This document shows positions 51,132 through 61,038 of a stretch of 64,000 nucleotides of DNA, in pieces. This DNA comes from an uncultured Clostridia bacterium (GTDB lineage: Bacteria > Bacillota > Clostridia > TANB77 > CAG-508). The DNA is taken from assembly GCA_947627185.1 (NCBI GenBank), contig CANQVF010000009.1:1-64000 (forward strand), in the 5' to 3' direction. The notes below the pieces were generated by a model. That model was given only the letters and a program-made list of their open reading frames with translations, was not told the origin of the DNA and searched no databases. The number at the start of each line of letters is the position of its first letter. Within the stretch, counting starts at the first letter, position 1. The position numbers were made by a program, and so were the translations under genes.

Positions 51132-52043
51132 ATGAATATAGAAAAACACACAGCAGTTGTTCCAACAAATGATTATGTTTTTAAAAAAATATTTGGACAA
51201 GTTGGAAATGAAGAAATAACAAAAGATTTAGTAAGCTCAATAATAGGAAAAAAAATTCAAAATATCAATTTAGATGGAAACACTATATTAGAAAAAGAAT
51301 TAATAAATGGAAAAATAGGCATATTAGATATTAAAGCAACTTTAGATTCTAATATAATATGCGATATAGAAATGCAGGTTGAAAATCGAAAAGATATAGA
51401 AAAAAGACTAATGTATTATTGGAGCAAATTATATTCAAAAGGAATCAGTTCAGGAAAAGATTATATAACACTCAATAAAACAATTTTAATTCTAATAACA
51501 AAATTTGAAATGACAAATTTAAAAGAAATAAAAAAATTTCATACAGAATGGAAAATAAGGGAAAAAGATTATAGAAAAACGATATTGACAGAAGTATTTG
51601 AACTACATATAATTGAGTTACCCAAACTAGAAAAACTTATTAATAAGAATGATAAAAAAGAAGAAAAGTTAATGTTATGGGCAAAATTTTTATTAAATCC
51701 AGACAGTATGGAGGAAGAAGAAATGAAAGAAAATAAAGATATAAAGAAAGCGAAAGAAGAATTAGATAAAATGAGACAAGATGAATATGAAGAGAGAATA
51801 GCAGAGCTGATGGAAAAGAAAATAATGGATGATAAAGCAAGAGAAGCATATGTTTATGAAGAAGGATTTGATAAAGGTATAGAAGAAGGTATAAATAAGG
51901 GAATTGAACGAGGTGAAAAAAATGCAATAATAAAAATAGCAAAAACAATGCTTGAATCTGGAGAAAAAATAGAAAATATTGTAAAAATAACTGGACTTAC
52001 AAGAGAAGAAATAGAAGATTTAATAAGAAAAAATATAGATTAA
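51132..52043 (+). CDS. Rpn family / PD-(D/E)XK nuclease family transposase, full-length copy
   Basis: NDYVFKKIFGQVGNEEITKDLVSSIIGKKI, IGILDIKATLDSNIICDIEMQVENRKDIEKRLMYYWSKLYS. Confidence 0.9.
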   Translation: MNIEKHTAVVPTNDYVFKKIFGQVGNEEITKDLVSSIIGKKIQNINLDGNTILEKELINGKIGILDIKATLDSNIICDIEMQVENRKDIEKRLMYYWSKLYSKGISSGKDYITLNKTILILITKFEMTNLKEIKKFHTEWKIREKDYRKTILTEVFELHIIELPKLEKLINKNDKKEEKLMLWAKFLLNPDSMEEEEMKENKDIKKAKEELDKMRQDEYEERIAELMEKKIMDDKAREAYVYEEGFDKGIEEGINKGIERGEKNAIIKIAKTMLESGEKIENIVKITGLTREEIEDLIRKNID

Positions 52044-52142
52044 AATTTTCCATAATAAAAAATAAAACTATAAAATTAAAAAATAGAGATTTGAAATTTT
52101 GTTATTCAAACCTCTATTTTTTAAATATTTTAGAATTTCCTC

Positions 52143-52171
52143 TTGACAAGTATTATATATCAGAGTACAAT
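52143..52171 (+). promoter_or_regulatory. Promoter of the 52.2-kb toxin-antitoxin pair
   Basis: TTGACA, 17-nt spacer, TACAAT. Confidence 0.7.
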
Positions 52172-52178
52172 ATTGACT

Positions 52179-52201
52179 ATTATAACTTAACGGGTTATAA
52201 T
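52179..52201. promoter_or_regulatory. Candidate autoregulatory operator
   Basis: ATTATAAC TTAACGG GTTATAAT inverted repeat between promoter and first gene. Confidence 0.55.
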
Positions 52202-52215
52202 ATAAGGAGGAAGAC

Positions 52216-52542
52216 TTGAAAATTATAGAATCTAGTAATTATAAAAAAGATTTAAAAAAGAAAATTATAAATAAACATATGCATGCTGAAGAAACAAGAA
52301 TTCGAAGTATAAAAGAACTCATACTTGATTCTGAAAACTTGAAACTGCTAATGTTAAATCCATTGAGAAATATATATGGAATATCGCATAAAAAAGAAAA
52401 TTTAAAAGAAATTTATACTGCACGAGTAAATTCTAAAATAAGATTATATATGAAACCAATAGGTGAATATCCATATAATGAAATTGAAATAACAAGTATT
52501 GAGTTTTTAAAAATCGATGATACTCATTATGGTGAAGGGTAG
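52216..52542 (+). CDS. RelE/HigB-type toxin
   Basis: PLRNIYGISHKKENLKEIYTARVNSKIRLYMKPIGEYPYNEIEITSIEFLKIDDTHYG; TTG start behind aaggaggaag. Confidence 0.75.
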   Translation: MKIIESSNYKKDLKKKIINKHMHAEETRIRSIKELILDSENLKLLMLNPLRNIYGISHKKENLKEIYTARVNSKIRLYMKPIGEYPYNEIEITSIEFLKIDDTHYGEG

Positions 52543-52552
52543 GGGGTAATTT

Positions 52553-53575
52553 ATGAATTGTGGTTTTGGAAAATTTTTAAAAGAATATTTAGAATATAAT
52601 AATATTTCTCAAACAGAATTTGCAACAAGGTTAAATGTAACTCAAAAGCATATAAATGAAATATTAAATGGTAAATCAGATATAACATTGGAAATGGCTG
52701 CTAGTATTGAAAAAATAACTTCTATTCCAATTTCATTTATTATAAATTCTGAAAATAGAAAATATGTAACGAATTATTTATATAATATTTATGGAACAGA
52801 AAAAAACTTAAATAAAGAATTAAAAGTTAAGTTTCCTTTTAAAGAATTAGAAGATAGGAAATGGATAAATTTTCAAGATATAACTAATCCAATACAAAAT
52901 TATATGGATATAATAAATTTCTTAAAAGTTAGAAATTTAGAAGCTTTAGATAAAATTCAAGAAAAAACATTATTTAAGAAAAATGGAGATAATTTTAATA
53001 AACTAAGTTTATGGATTTCTAGATGTGATGAACTTGTACAAAATCAAAAAGTAAATGAATATTTAGTTGAAAATTTTTATTTTTTAATTGATGACTTAAA
53101 AAAAGAAGCATACAATGAGAAATTTAATATAGATAAAATTCAAGAAATCTTAAATAATTATGGAATTTATTTTATCGTGGAAAAAGCATTATCAGGAACC
53201 AAAGTAAGAGGATGTTTTAGAGTAAAAGGAAAACATCCAGCAATTTATAATACTAAAAATTATTCAGGAAAAGATTCATTTTATTATGAATTATTTCACG
53301 AATTGGGTCATTGCAAGAGTGATTATAATGTGGCTAAAAATAAAATAATTGTAGATGGTACGGATGAACAGGAAAAAAGAGCAGATAGATTCGCATTAAA
53401 TACAATGATAGATGAAAAAATATGGAATAAAATAGAATGTAATTATTCAGAAGAAAATTTATTAAAAATTTCTAAAGAAAATAAAATTCCAATGAGTTTT
53501 ATAGTAGGAAGATTAGCAAAAGTAGGATATATAAAATATAATAGTAAATTATATAATAAATATAAATTATTATAA
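52553..53575 (+). CDS. HigA-type XRE antitoxin fused to ImmA/IrrE-like metallopeptidase domain
   Basis: FGKFLKEYLEYNNISQTEFATRLNVTQKHINEILNGKSDITLEMA; SFYYELFHELGHCKSDYN (HExxH). Confidence 0.88.
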   Translation: MNCGFGKFLKEYLEYNNISQTEFATRLNVTQKHINEILNGKSDITLEMAASIEKITSIPISFIINSENRKYVTNYLYNIYGTEKNLNKELKVKFPFKELEDRKWINFQDITNPIQNYMDIINFLKVRNLEALDKIQEKTLFKKNGDNFNKLSLWISRCDELVQNQKVNEYLVENFYFLIDDLKKEAYNEKFNIDKIQEILNNYGIYFIVEKALSGTKVRGCFRVKGKHPAIYNTKNYSGKDSFYYELFHELGHCKSDYNVAKNKIIVDGTDEQEKRADRFALNTMIDEKIWNKIECNYSEENLLKISKENKIPMSFIVGRLAKVGYIKYNSKLYNKYKLL

Positions 53576-53577
53576 TA

Positions 53578-54007
53578 CAAGAATGATAAAAAAGAAGAAA
53601 AACTAATGCTATGGGCAAAATTTTTATTAAATCCAGACAGTATGGAGGAAGAAGAAATGAAAGAAAATAAAGATATAAAGAAAGCGAAAGAAGAATTAGA
53701 TAAAATGAGACAAGATGAATATGAAGAGAGAATAGCAGAGCTGATGGAAAAGAAAATAATGGATGATAAAGCAAGAGAAGCATATGTTTATGAAGAAGGA
53801 TTTGATAAAGGTGTTGCAGAAGGTCTTATAAAAGGAACTAAATTAGGAATCGAGCAAGGTGTTGAGCAAGGTATTAAACAAGGCATTGAAAATGGCAAAA
53901 AAATTGCAATAATTGAAATAGCAAAAACTATGCTTGAATCTGGAGAAAAAATAGAAAATATTGTAAAAATAACTGGACTTACAAGAGAAGAAATAGAAGA
54001 AATTTAA
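53578..54007 (+). pseudogene. C-terminal fragment of Rpn/PD-(D/E)XK nuclease-transposase
   Basis: Begins abruptly at the codons for KNDKKEEKLMLWAKFLLNPDSMEEEEMKENKD; near-identical to the 51.65-51.9 kb sequence. Confidence 0.9.
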
Positions 54008-54300
54008 ATTTTTTTTTTGACAAATTGTTAAAATTTCAAAATATTAATAACTATCTATAATTTAGATAAAAGTTGCAAAAAGAAGCAAATTATGTTACAA
54101 TTATATTACGAATACTAGTAAAATTATGTATTTAATGTGTTTTTTATGTAAAATTTATTTACTTTTTATTAGTATTTGTATATATTTCTTATAAGAATAT
54201 TTTGATGATGCACAAAATATAACAATTTTCTTATATATATATATTTATAATATTATATATAAAGGAGTTGATACTTATGAGAAAGATAGGAGGAGTAAAT

Positions 54301-54480
54301 ATGAATACAATAGCTCACTTCAAAGGTAAGCTTACAAATGAAAAACCAGTAGAGAGATATTGTAGTGTATGTGAATCTCTCGAAAAAAGTTTAAAAGAAA
54401 TGAAACTTATAAGAAGTGGAAAAATAAAAGCAAAAACTTGGGAAGAGTTTAAAAAAGAACTTGATAATGAAGAGGAGTAA
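54301..54480 (+). CDS. Small antitoxin-like protein (60 aa)
   Basis: MNTIAHFKGKLTNEKPVERYCSVCESLEKSLKEMKLIRSGKIKAKTWEEFKKELDNEEE; RBS taggaggag; directly upstream of RelE-like gene. Confidence 0.65.
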   Translation: MNTIAHFKGKLTNEKPVERYCSVCESLEKSLKEMKLIRSGKIKAKTWEEFKKELDNEEE

Positions 54481-54482
54481 AT

Positions 54483-54836
54483 ATGTTATACAAAATAATT
54501 CCAACACCAACATTTCAAAAAGATGTAAAAGAGTATAAAAAAAGATTCAAAAATATAACAAAAGATTTAGATACTATAATAGGAAAATTAGCATTAGGAG
54601 ATTTATTAGGAGATAAAGTACCTAACATTAATTTAAAAGAAGTAAATGAAGAAATAAAAAAGGTTCGTGTCATAAATACAGATTCAAATAAAGGAAAATC
54701 AAATGGGTATAGGTTAATATACTATGTAGTTAAAAATGATGGAACAATATATTTATTAACAGTATATTATAAAAAAGATAGAGAAAATATCACAGCAAAA
54801 GAAATAGAAGATTTAATAAGAAAAAATATAGATTAA
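54483..54836 (+). CDS. RelE-like toxin with Rpn-derived C-terminal tail
   Basis: PTPTFQKDVKEYKKRFKNITKDLDTIIGKL...KVRVINTDSNKGKSNGYRLIYYVV; ends EIEDLIRKNID, identical to Rpn C-terminus. Confidence 0.8.
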   Translation: MLYKIIPTPTFQKDVKEYKKRFKNITKDLDTIIGKLALGDLLGDKVPNINLKEVNEEIKKVRVINTDSNKGKSNGYRLIYYVVKNDGTIYLLTVYYKKDRENITAKEIEDLIRKNID

Positions 54837-54872
54837 AAATTTTCATAATAAAAAAATAAAACTATAAAATAA

Positions 54873-54912
54873 AAATAGTATAGTAAAAATTAAATTTACT
54901 ATACTATTTTTT
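54873..54912. terminator. Bidirectional terminator
   Basis: aatagtatagtaaa aattaaa tttactatactatttttt. Confidence 0.8.
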
Positions 54913-54913
54913 A

Positions 54914-55447
54914 TTATTCTCCAATCAAATTTTCTAATATTTTAGGATAAATTTCAATTGCATTACTATTCCAATTTTCTACAATTTTTTTTGCTTGCTC
55001 TTTGGAACCAGCATAGGTTTGTAAATCAAAAATTGTAGTATTGTTTTCTATTACTCTACATCTAACTAAAAATTCTTTTTCTGAAATAGGATTATATTCA
55101 GCTGAGATTGAAAATTTATCTTTAATATTTTCAAGATTTTCCTTAAATTTACTATCTACTTGTAATTTTAAAATTCCAGGTACTATACCTATAGTGAGAT
55201 TTATAGCTTTTTTTCCTTCATCTGTTACCTCGTATATATCTGCATCTTCTTGTTCATATTTAATAATGTAGTTATCTTCTAATAAATCTAATAAAAATTG
55301 TTCAAAATAGAAATAATTCATATCTACAATAGAAGAAACTAATTCTAATAGTTCATTATGAGATATAGATTTTCCAACTTTATTTAGTATATATAATAAT
55401 AAAATTTTACTTTCTGCTAAAGACTGATCATCTGAATTTAATTTCAA
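54914..55447 (-). CDS. DUF4364-family protein
   Basis: AESKILLLYILNKVGKSISHNELLELVSSIVDMNYFYFEQFLLDLLEDNYI winged-helix-like N-terminus. Confidence 0.75.
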   Translation of the reverse strand: MKLNSDDQSLAESKILLLYILNKVGKSISHNELLELVSSIVDMNYFYFEQFLLDLLEDNYIIKYEQEDADIYEVTDEGKKAINLTIGIVPGILKLQVDSKFKENLENIKDKFSISAEYNPISEKEFLVRCRVIENNTTIFDLQTYAGSKEQAKKIVENWNSNAIEIYPKILENLIGE

Positions 55448-55590
55448 TTTAATTCCTCCTTGTAATATGTATTGTTATTATATCACAGAAATTTAAAAAG
55501 TAAATAAATTTATTGCTCAATAGCAATAAATTATGATAAAATATCACCGAAGAATACTTTTTAAGAAAGGTAAAATATATTTTAAAATTT

Positions 55591-56934
55591 ATGAGTGAAA
55601 TAAATATAGAAGCAACCATTCAGAAAATGATAGAAAATATTGATAATGAAGCAGTAAGAAAAGAAATAGCAAATCAAATTTCAGCAATTGCAATACTTGC
55701 TAAACCTGATGAATTAAAAAAGTTATTAGATGTATTTTTAAAATATCCAGAAGGCTTAGAAGTTGCTAAAAATAATTGGTCAATAATTTATAATAACACA
55801 AACAATTCTCCTTCCGTTATAGAATCATTATCTAAATGTGAAGAAGCTAAAAAAGACATGTTAGATAACATTAAATTTCTTATAAATTATGGAAACTATA
55901 CAGATATATCAGATTTAGCAAAAGAACTAGCTAAAATTGAGGGTGGCTCAGAAATTATTGCTGAAAATTTTGAATATTTTCTAGAAGATTGTAATATAAA
56001 TCCACAATATATTGCTATTCCACTTATAAAAACAGAATTAGGAAAAGAAAAGTTAAAAAAATATTTTGGAGAAATAAAAGATAAATTTTTTCCAGGCTCA
56101 CATGAAGGACAGCTATATCCAAAAGATTTTTTTGAATTTATAGAAGAGTTAAAAGATATTCCAGAGTTTGAAAAAGAATATGAAGATTATTCATATTGGG
56201 CGAAATTATATAATGAAATAGAAATGCCAAATCCTGAAACTTTAGATTTTCATACAATTTTAACTATGCCAAGACAAAAACAAATAGAAACATTAATTTT
56301 GAAAGATGCAATATTTGTAAAAGATTTAGAATTTGCTAATTTTGTTTATTCAAAGGATAGAGATGAAAAAAAATTAATTTTTGAAAAAGTTGCAAATGGT
56401 AATAAATATAAATATTTATCTTGTGGATCTTCAAGTCTTATAGTACAGGCTGGAGACCAAGTAGTAAAAATAGGAGCTGGAAGAAGGAAATTTCAATTAC
56501 CATATCATCCTAGAATAATGATGCCATATTTTAGAAAAGAATATAGTGATGGAAGTTGCTTAGAAGTATTTAATTATGGTGTAGTAGATTCCGCTCAAAT
56601 CACAGATGAAAAATTATTGGAAATATATAAAGAATTAGAATCAGCAGGAATAGTATGGGGAGATGCAAGAAAAGAAAATTTATTAGTATTAACAAAAGAT
56701 AATGAAATACCAGATTTTATAAAAGGTGATGATTTTGGAATATTAGGATTTTTAAATGATGAAAGATTTCCAACCAATAATCATACAGTATTAAAAAAAG
56801 GTGATATTGTAATATGTGATTTAGACATGCTATATACAAAGGATGATCCAAATTATGAAAAAGGATATATGGATGAAATTATAGAAACTTATTTAAAAGA
56901 TAAAAAAAGAGAAAAACTTTTAGAAGAACATTAA
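55591..56934 (+). CDS. Large protein with alpha-helical N-terminus and protein-kinase-like C-terminal domain
   Basis: YKYLSCGSSSLIVQAGDQVVKIGAG, IVWGDARKENLLVL (catalytic-loop-like D...N), GDIVICDLDMLY (DFG-like). Confidence 0.6.
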   Translation: MSEINIEATIQKMIENIDNEAVRKEIANQISAIAILAKPDELKKLLDVFLKYPEGLEVAKNNWSIIYNNTNNSPSVIESLSKCEEAKKDMLDNIKFLINYGNYTDISDLAKELAKIEGGSEIIAENFEYFLEDCNINPQYIAIPLIKTELGKEKLKKYFGEIKDKFFPGSHEGQLYPKDFFEFIEELKDIPEFEKEYEDYSYWAKLYNEIEMPNPETLDFHTILTMPRQKQIETLILKDAIFVKDLEFANFVYSKDRDEKKLIFEKVANGNKYKYLSCGSSSLIVQAGDQVVKIGAGRRKFQLPYHPRIMMPYFRKEYSDGSCLEVFNYGVVDSAQITDEKLLEIYKELESAGIVWGDARKENLLVLTKDNEIPDFIKGDDFGILGFLNDERFPTNNHTVLKKGDIVICDLDMLYTKDDPNYEKGYMDEIIETYLKDKKREKLLEEH

Positions 56935-56949
56935 TTAAATAAAAGAGGT

Positions 56950-58725
56950 GTGATGATGAATAATAGTTTAGAATGGAATTTAGAAGATATTTTTAAGAAT
57001 GAAGAAGAATTAGAAAATTCTATTAATAATTTATATGATTTAATCAAAAAAATAAAACAAAGTAAAGGTAAATTATCATCTGGAGTAGATGAAATATATA
57101 ATTGTTATAAAAATTTAGAAAAAGCATTGGAAATTCATGAAAAAATTTATGGATTTGCTATGCTTAAATATCATAAAGATATGAGTAATCAAGAAAGTAT
57201 AAAATTATATAAAAAAATAGAAGCTTTAACTACAGAATTCTCTGAAGCAGAAAGCTTTATTTCGCCAGAAGTTAGTAAGATTGATAATGAGAAATTAGAA
57301 GAATATTTAAAAGATAGTAGAATGAAAGAATATGAAAAAGTAATTCGAGATATTATGAAAGAAAAAAAGCATATCTTGAGTGAAGAAGTAGAAGAAGTTT
57401 TGGCAAAATATTCTGAAATTTTTTCTGCATCAGAAAATACTTATGATATTTTTACAAATACAGAATTTGATTTTCCAAGTATTAAAGATGAAAATGGAAA
57501 TGAATTGAAAATGAATTCAGCTTTATTTTCTGAATATCTTATGAATAAAAATGAAAATATTAGAAAACAAGCTTTTGAATCAATGTATTCTTTATACAAA
57601 AAACACATAAATACAATAACAGAACTATATTTATCAAGAGTAAAACAAAGAGTAATTTCAAGTAAATTAAGAAATTATGAGTCTTCTTTAGATCTAGCCA
57701 CAAACAATGATGATTCAAATGTAAAAGTATATGAAACATTACTAGAAGAAGTAAATAAAAATTTATATTTAAATCATGAATATATAAAATTAAAAGCAGA
57801 GCTTCTAAAAAAAGATAAGGTAAATATGTATGATGTATATGTAAATACTTTAGATGTAGAAGATAAGAAAATTGAATATGATGAGGCAAAACAAACTGTA
57901 TTAGATGCTTTAGCACCAATGGGTGAAGAATATGTAAATATGTTAAAACATGCATTTGATAATAATTGGCTAGATGTATATACAAAAGAAAATAAAATGG
58001 GTGGTGCATATAGTATGGGAATACACACAGTTCATCCATTTGTTTTATTAAATTTTGTAAATTCATCAAGAGATGTTTCTACAATAGCTCATGAATTAGG
58101 ACATTCAATGCATAGCTATTATGCAAGTAAAAATCAAAATGTTATAAATGCAAATTATACTATAATGGTTGCAGAAGTTGCATCAACTGTAAATGAAATT
58201 CTTTTAGCAAATTATTTAATAAAAAAAGAAAATGATAATAAAAAGAAAATGGCTTTAATTAATGAACAATTAGACACAATAAGAGCAACTTTGATAAGGC
58301 AAGCAATGTTTGCAGAATTTGAAAAAGAAGTTCATTCAAAAATTGAATTAGGAGAAAGTTTAACATCAGATAATTTAAATGAAATTTATTTTAATCTAGT
58401 AAAAAAATATTTTGGAGATTATGCAATAGTAAATGATGAAATAAAATATGAATGGGCAAGAATACCTCATTTTTATAGTTGTTTTTATGTTTATAAATAT
58501 TCTACTGGTATAACTTCAGCAATAGTAATTGCAAGTAAAATTTTATCTGGTGAAGAAGGATATGTTAAGAAATATATAGATATGTTGAGCAAAGGTGATT
58601 CAGAAGATTCTTTAAGTTTATTAAAATCAGTAGAAGTAGATTTAGAAAATCCAAATACTTATGAAATAGCTTTTGAATATTTTAAGAAAAATTTAGATGA
58701 ATTAAAAAATTTAATAAAAAATTAA
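56950..58725 (+). CDS. pepF: Oligoendopeptidase F (M3B)
   Basis: EWNLEDIFKNEEE; DVSTIAHELGHSMHSYYASKNQ. Confidence 0.96.
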   Translation: MMMNNSLEWNLEDIFKNEEELENSINNLYDLIKKIKQSKGKLSSGVDEIYNCYKNLEKALEIHEKIYGFAMLKYHKDMSNQESIKLYKKIEALTTEFSEAESFISPEVSKIDNEKLEEYLKDSRMKEYEKVIRDIMKEKKHILSEEVEEVLAKYSEIFSASENTYDIFTNTEFDFPSIKDENGNELKMNSALFSEYLMNKNENIRKQAFESMYSLYKKHINTITELYLSRVKQRVISSKLRNYESSLDLATNNDDSNVKVYETLLEEVNKNLYLNHEYIKLKAELLKKDKVNMYDVYVNTLDVEDKKIEYDEAKQTVLDALAPMGEEYVNMLKHAFDNNWLDVYTKENKMGGAYSMGIHTVHPFVLLNFVNSSRDVSTIAHELGHSMHSYYASKNQNVINANYTIMVAEVASTVNEILLANYLIKKENDNKKKMALINEQLDTIRATLIRQAMFAEFEKEVHSKIELGESLTSDNLNEIYFNLVKKYFGDYAIVNDEIKYEWARIPHFYSCFYVYKYSTGITSAIVIASKILSGEEGYVKKYIDMLSKGDSEDSLSLLKSVEVDLENPNTYEIAFEYFKKNLDELKNLIKN

Positions 58726-58812
58726 ATTTCACACAGAAAACATAATAATAGTATATAAAATAAAAATAAGAAATATTTTATAATAAAAAATCTAATTTTA
58801 GGAGGAAAGGCT

Positions 58813-59493
58813 ATGGCAGATATAACAGTATTAGTGGTAGATGATGAATCTAGAATGAGAAAATTAATAAAAGATTTTTTGCTACAAAAGAATTACAATA
58901 TATTAGAAGCAGAAGATGGAGAAAAAGCAATTTCAATTTATAATCAAAATAAAGAAAAAATTAGCTTAATATTATTAGATGTTATGATGCCAAAACTTGA
59001 TGGTTGGTCTGTTTTAAGGCAAATTCGTCAAGAAAATAAAAAAATTCCAATTATTATGCTTACAGCTAGAGCAGAAGAAAACGATGAACTATTTGGTTTC
59101 GAATTAGGTGTTGATGAATACATAACAAAACCATTTAGCCCTAAAATATTAGTAGCAAGAGTTGAAGCAATATTAAAGAGAGCAAGACCAGAAGAAAAAG
59201 AATTAAAGAGTTATGATGGTATAGTTATTGATAACGAAGGAAGAACAGTTACAGTTGATGGAAAACAAATAGAATTAAGTTTTAGAGAATATGAGCTTTT
59301 GAAATATTTATTAGATAATGAAAATATTGCTTTGTCAAGAGATAAAATTTTAAATACTGTATGGAATTATGATTATTATGGAGATTCAAGAACTATTGAT
59401 AGTCATATTAAAAAAATTAGACACAAACTAGGTAAAAAGGGAAAACATATTCAAACTATAAGAGGTATAGGATATAAATTTGAAATAAAGTAG
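58813..59493 (+). CDS. OmpR/PhoB-family response regulator
   Basis: VLVVDDESRMRKLIKDFL, LILLDVMMPKLDGWSVLRQIR, winged helix ending IQTIRGIGYKFEIK. Confidence 0.97.
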   Translation: MADITVLVVDDESRMRKLIKDFLLQKNYNILEAEDGEKAISIYNQNKEKISLILLDVMMPKLDGWSVLRQIRQENKKIPIIMLTARAEENDELFGFELGVDEYITKPFSPKILVARVEAILKRARPEEKELKSYDGIVIDNEGRTVTVDGKQIELSFREYELLKYLLDNENIALSRDKILNTVWNYDYYGDSRTIDSHIKKIRHKLGKKGKHIQTIRGIGYKFEIK

Positions 59494-59503
59494 GGATTAT
59501 TTT

Positions 59504-61015
59504 ATGTTAAAAAATATATTTAAATCTGTTCGTGCTAAGCTTTTTTTTACATTATGCATAGTTATTTTTATGATTATTGCATTTTTTGTAATTATTAATA
59601 ATGCTGTATTAGAAACATTATATTATTATTCAAAAAAAAATACGTTATTAGATACATATAATTATATAAATGAAAATATATCAAATATATTAGATCAAAA
59701 TAAAAAAGAAAGTTATGAATTAGAATTAGAAAAAATTGCTGTAAATAATAGTTTTGAGATACTTATATTAAATAATGAAGAATTAATTTATGCAACAAAT
59801 AAAAATTATTTATCTGAATTTGGTACAATAGATGAAATTAAATATGATGTAAAATATAGTATTTTTAATAAATCTGATCTTATGTATTCGCAAGGAGAAA
59901 ATAACATAAGGAAAATTAATGATAGAAAGAACGGAATAACTTATGTTCTTTTAAAATCTATTTTAGATAATAATTATAATCTTTATATAAGAATGCCAAT
60001 TGCACCTATTCAAGATAGTGCAAGTATTTCTAATAGATTTATTGTAGCAATGGGATTTGCAGCAATTGTAATGGGTGGTATAGCAATTACTTTTATTACT
60101 CAAAAATTTACAAAGCCGATAGAAGAGTTAAATGATATAGCAAATGAAATGAGTAATTTAAATTTTAAAAGAAAATATAGAATAAATGATAGTGAAGATG
60201 AAATAAATGAATTAGGAAAAAGTATAAATATTTTATCCGATAAATTAGAAGATACCATACATAAATTAAAATTAAATAATACAGAATTAGAAAAAGATAT
60301 AGAGGCAAAATCTAAAATTGATGAAATGAGAAAGCAATTTATATCTGATGTTTCTCATGAACTTAAAACCCCAATTGCTTTAATACAAGGATATGCAGAA
60401 GGATTAGTTGAAAATGTTAATACAGATGAAGAAAACAGAAAATTTTATGCAGATGTTATTTTAGATGAAGCAAATAAAATGGATAAATTAGTAAAACGAC
60501 TTTTAGAATTAATGAAATTAGAATATGAAGATAGAAAATTTAATGATAAAAAGTTTAATATAGTAGAACTTATAAATGAGGTAATAAAAAATTCAAAAGT
60601 GGTTTTAACTGAAAACAAAATTGAAGTTGATTTTAATGAAAATGAGCCTATATATGTTTATGCAGATGATTTTTATATAGAGCAGGTAGTAACAAATTAT
60701 TTTACAAATGCAATTAAAAATATAAAAGAAATTAATGGAAAGAAAAAAATAAAAATTACAATAAAAAATGGAAAAGAAGAAGGAAAATTAAGAATTAATA
60801 TTTTTAATACAGGTAGTAAAATAGATGAAGAAAACCTAAATAGAATTTGGAATAGATTTTATAAAATAGATGAATCAAGAGATCGTTCTAAAGGTGGAAC
60901 AGGTATAGGTTTAGCTCTTGTAAAAGCAATTATGACAAAATATAAAAGTAAATATGGTGTAACTAATAAAAAAGATGGTGTAGAATTTTATTTTGAAATT
61001 CAATCAGCAAAATAA
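59504..61015 (+). CDS. Sensor histidine kinase
   Basis: Two TM, HAMP, FISDVSHELKTPIALIQGYAEGL, GGTGIGLALVKAI. Confidence 0.97.
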   Translation: MLKNIFKSVRAKLFFTLCIVIFMIIAFFVIINNAVLETLYYYSKKNTLLDTYNYINENISNILDQNKKESYELELEKIAVNNSFEILILNNEELIYATNKNYLSEFGTIDEIKYDVKYSIFNKSDLMYSQGENNIRKINDRKNGITYVLLKSILDNNYNLYIRMPIAPIQDSASISNRFIVAMGFAAIVMGGIAITFITQKFTKPIEELNDIANEMSNLNFKRKYRINDSEDEINELGKSINILSDKLEDTIHKLKLNNTELEKDIEAKSKIDEMRKQFISDVSHELKTPIALIQGYAEGLVENVNTDEENRKFYADVILDEANKMDKLVKRLLELMKLEYEDRKFNDKKFNIVELINEVIKNSKVVLTENKIEVDFNENEPIYVYADDFYIEQVVTNYFTNAIKNIKEINGKKKIKITIKNGKEEGKLRINIFNTGSKIDEENLNRIWNRFYKIDESRDRSKGGTGIGLALVKAIMTKYKSKYGVTNKKDGVEFYFEIQSAK

Positions 61016-61038
61016 AAAATTAAATTTGTTAATTATTA

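Noticed and set aside
50040-53783. Matching minus-strand ORFs at 50040, 51640 and 53499 (HPLFSFPSALLFSLHIHLVSFY)
   Set aside because: Repetition simply reflects the duplicated Rpn sequence on the plus strand.
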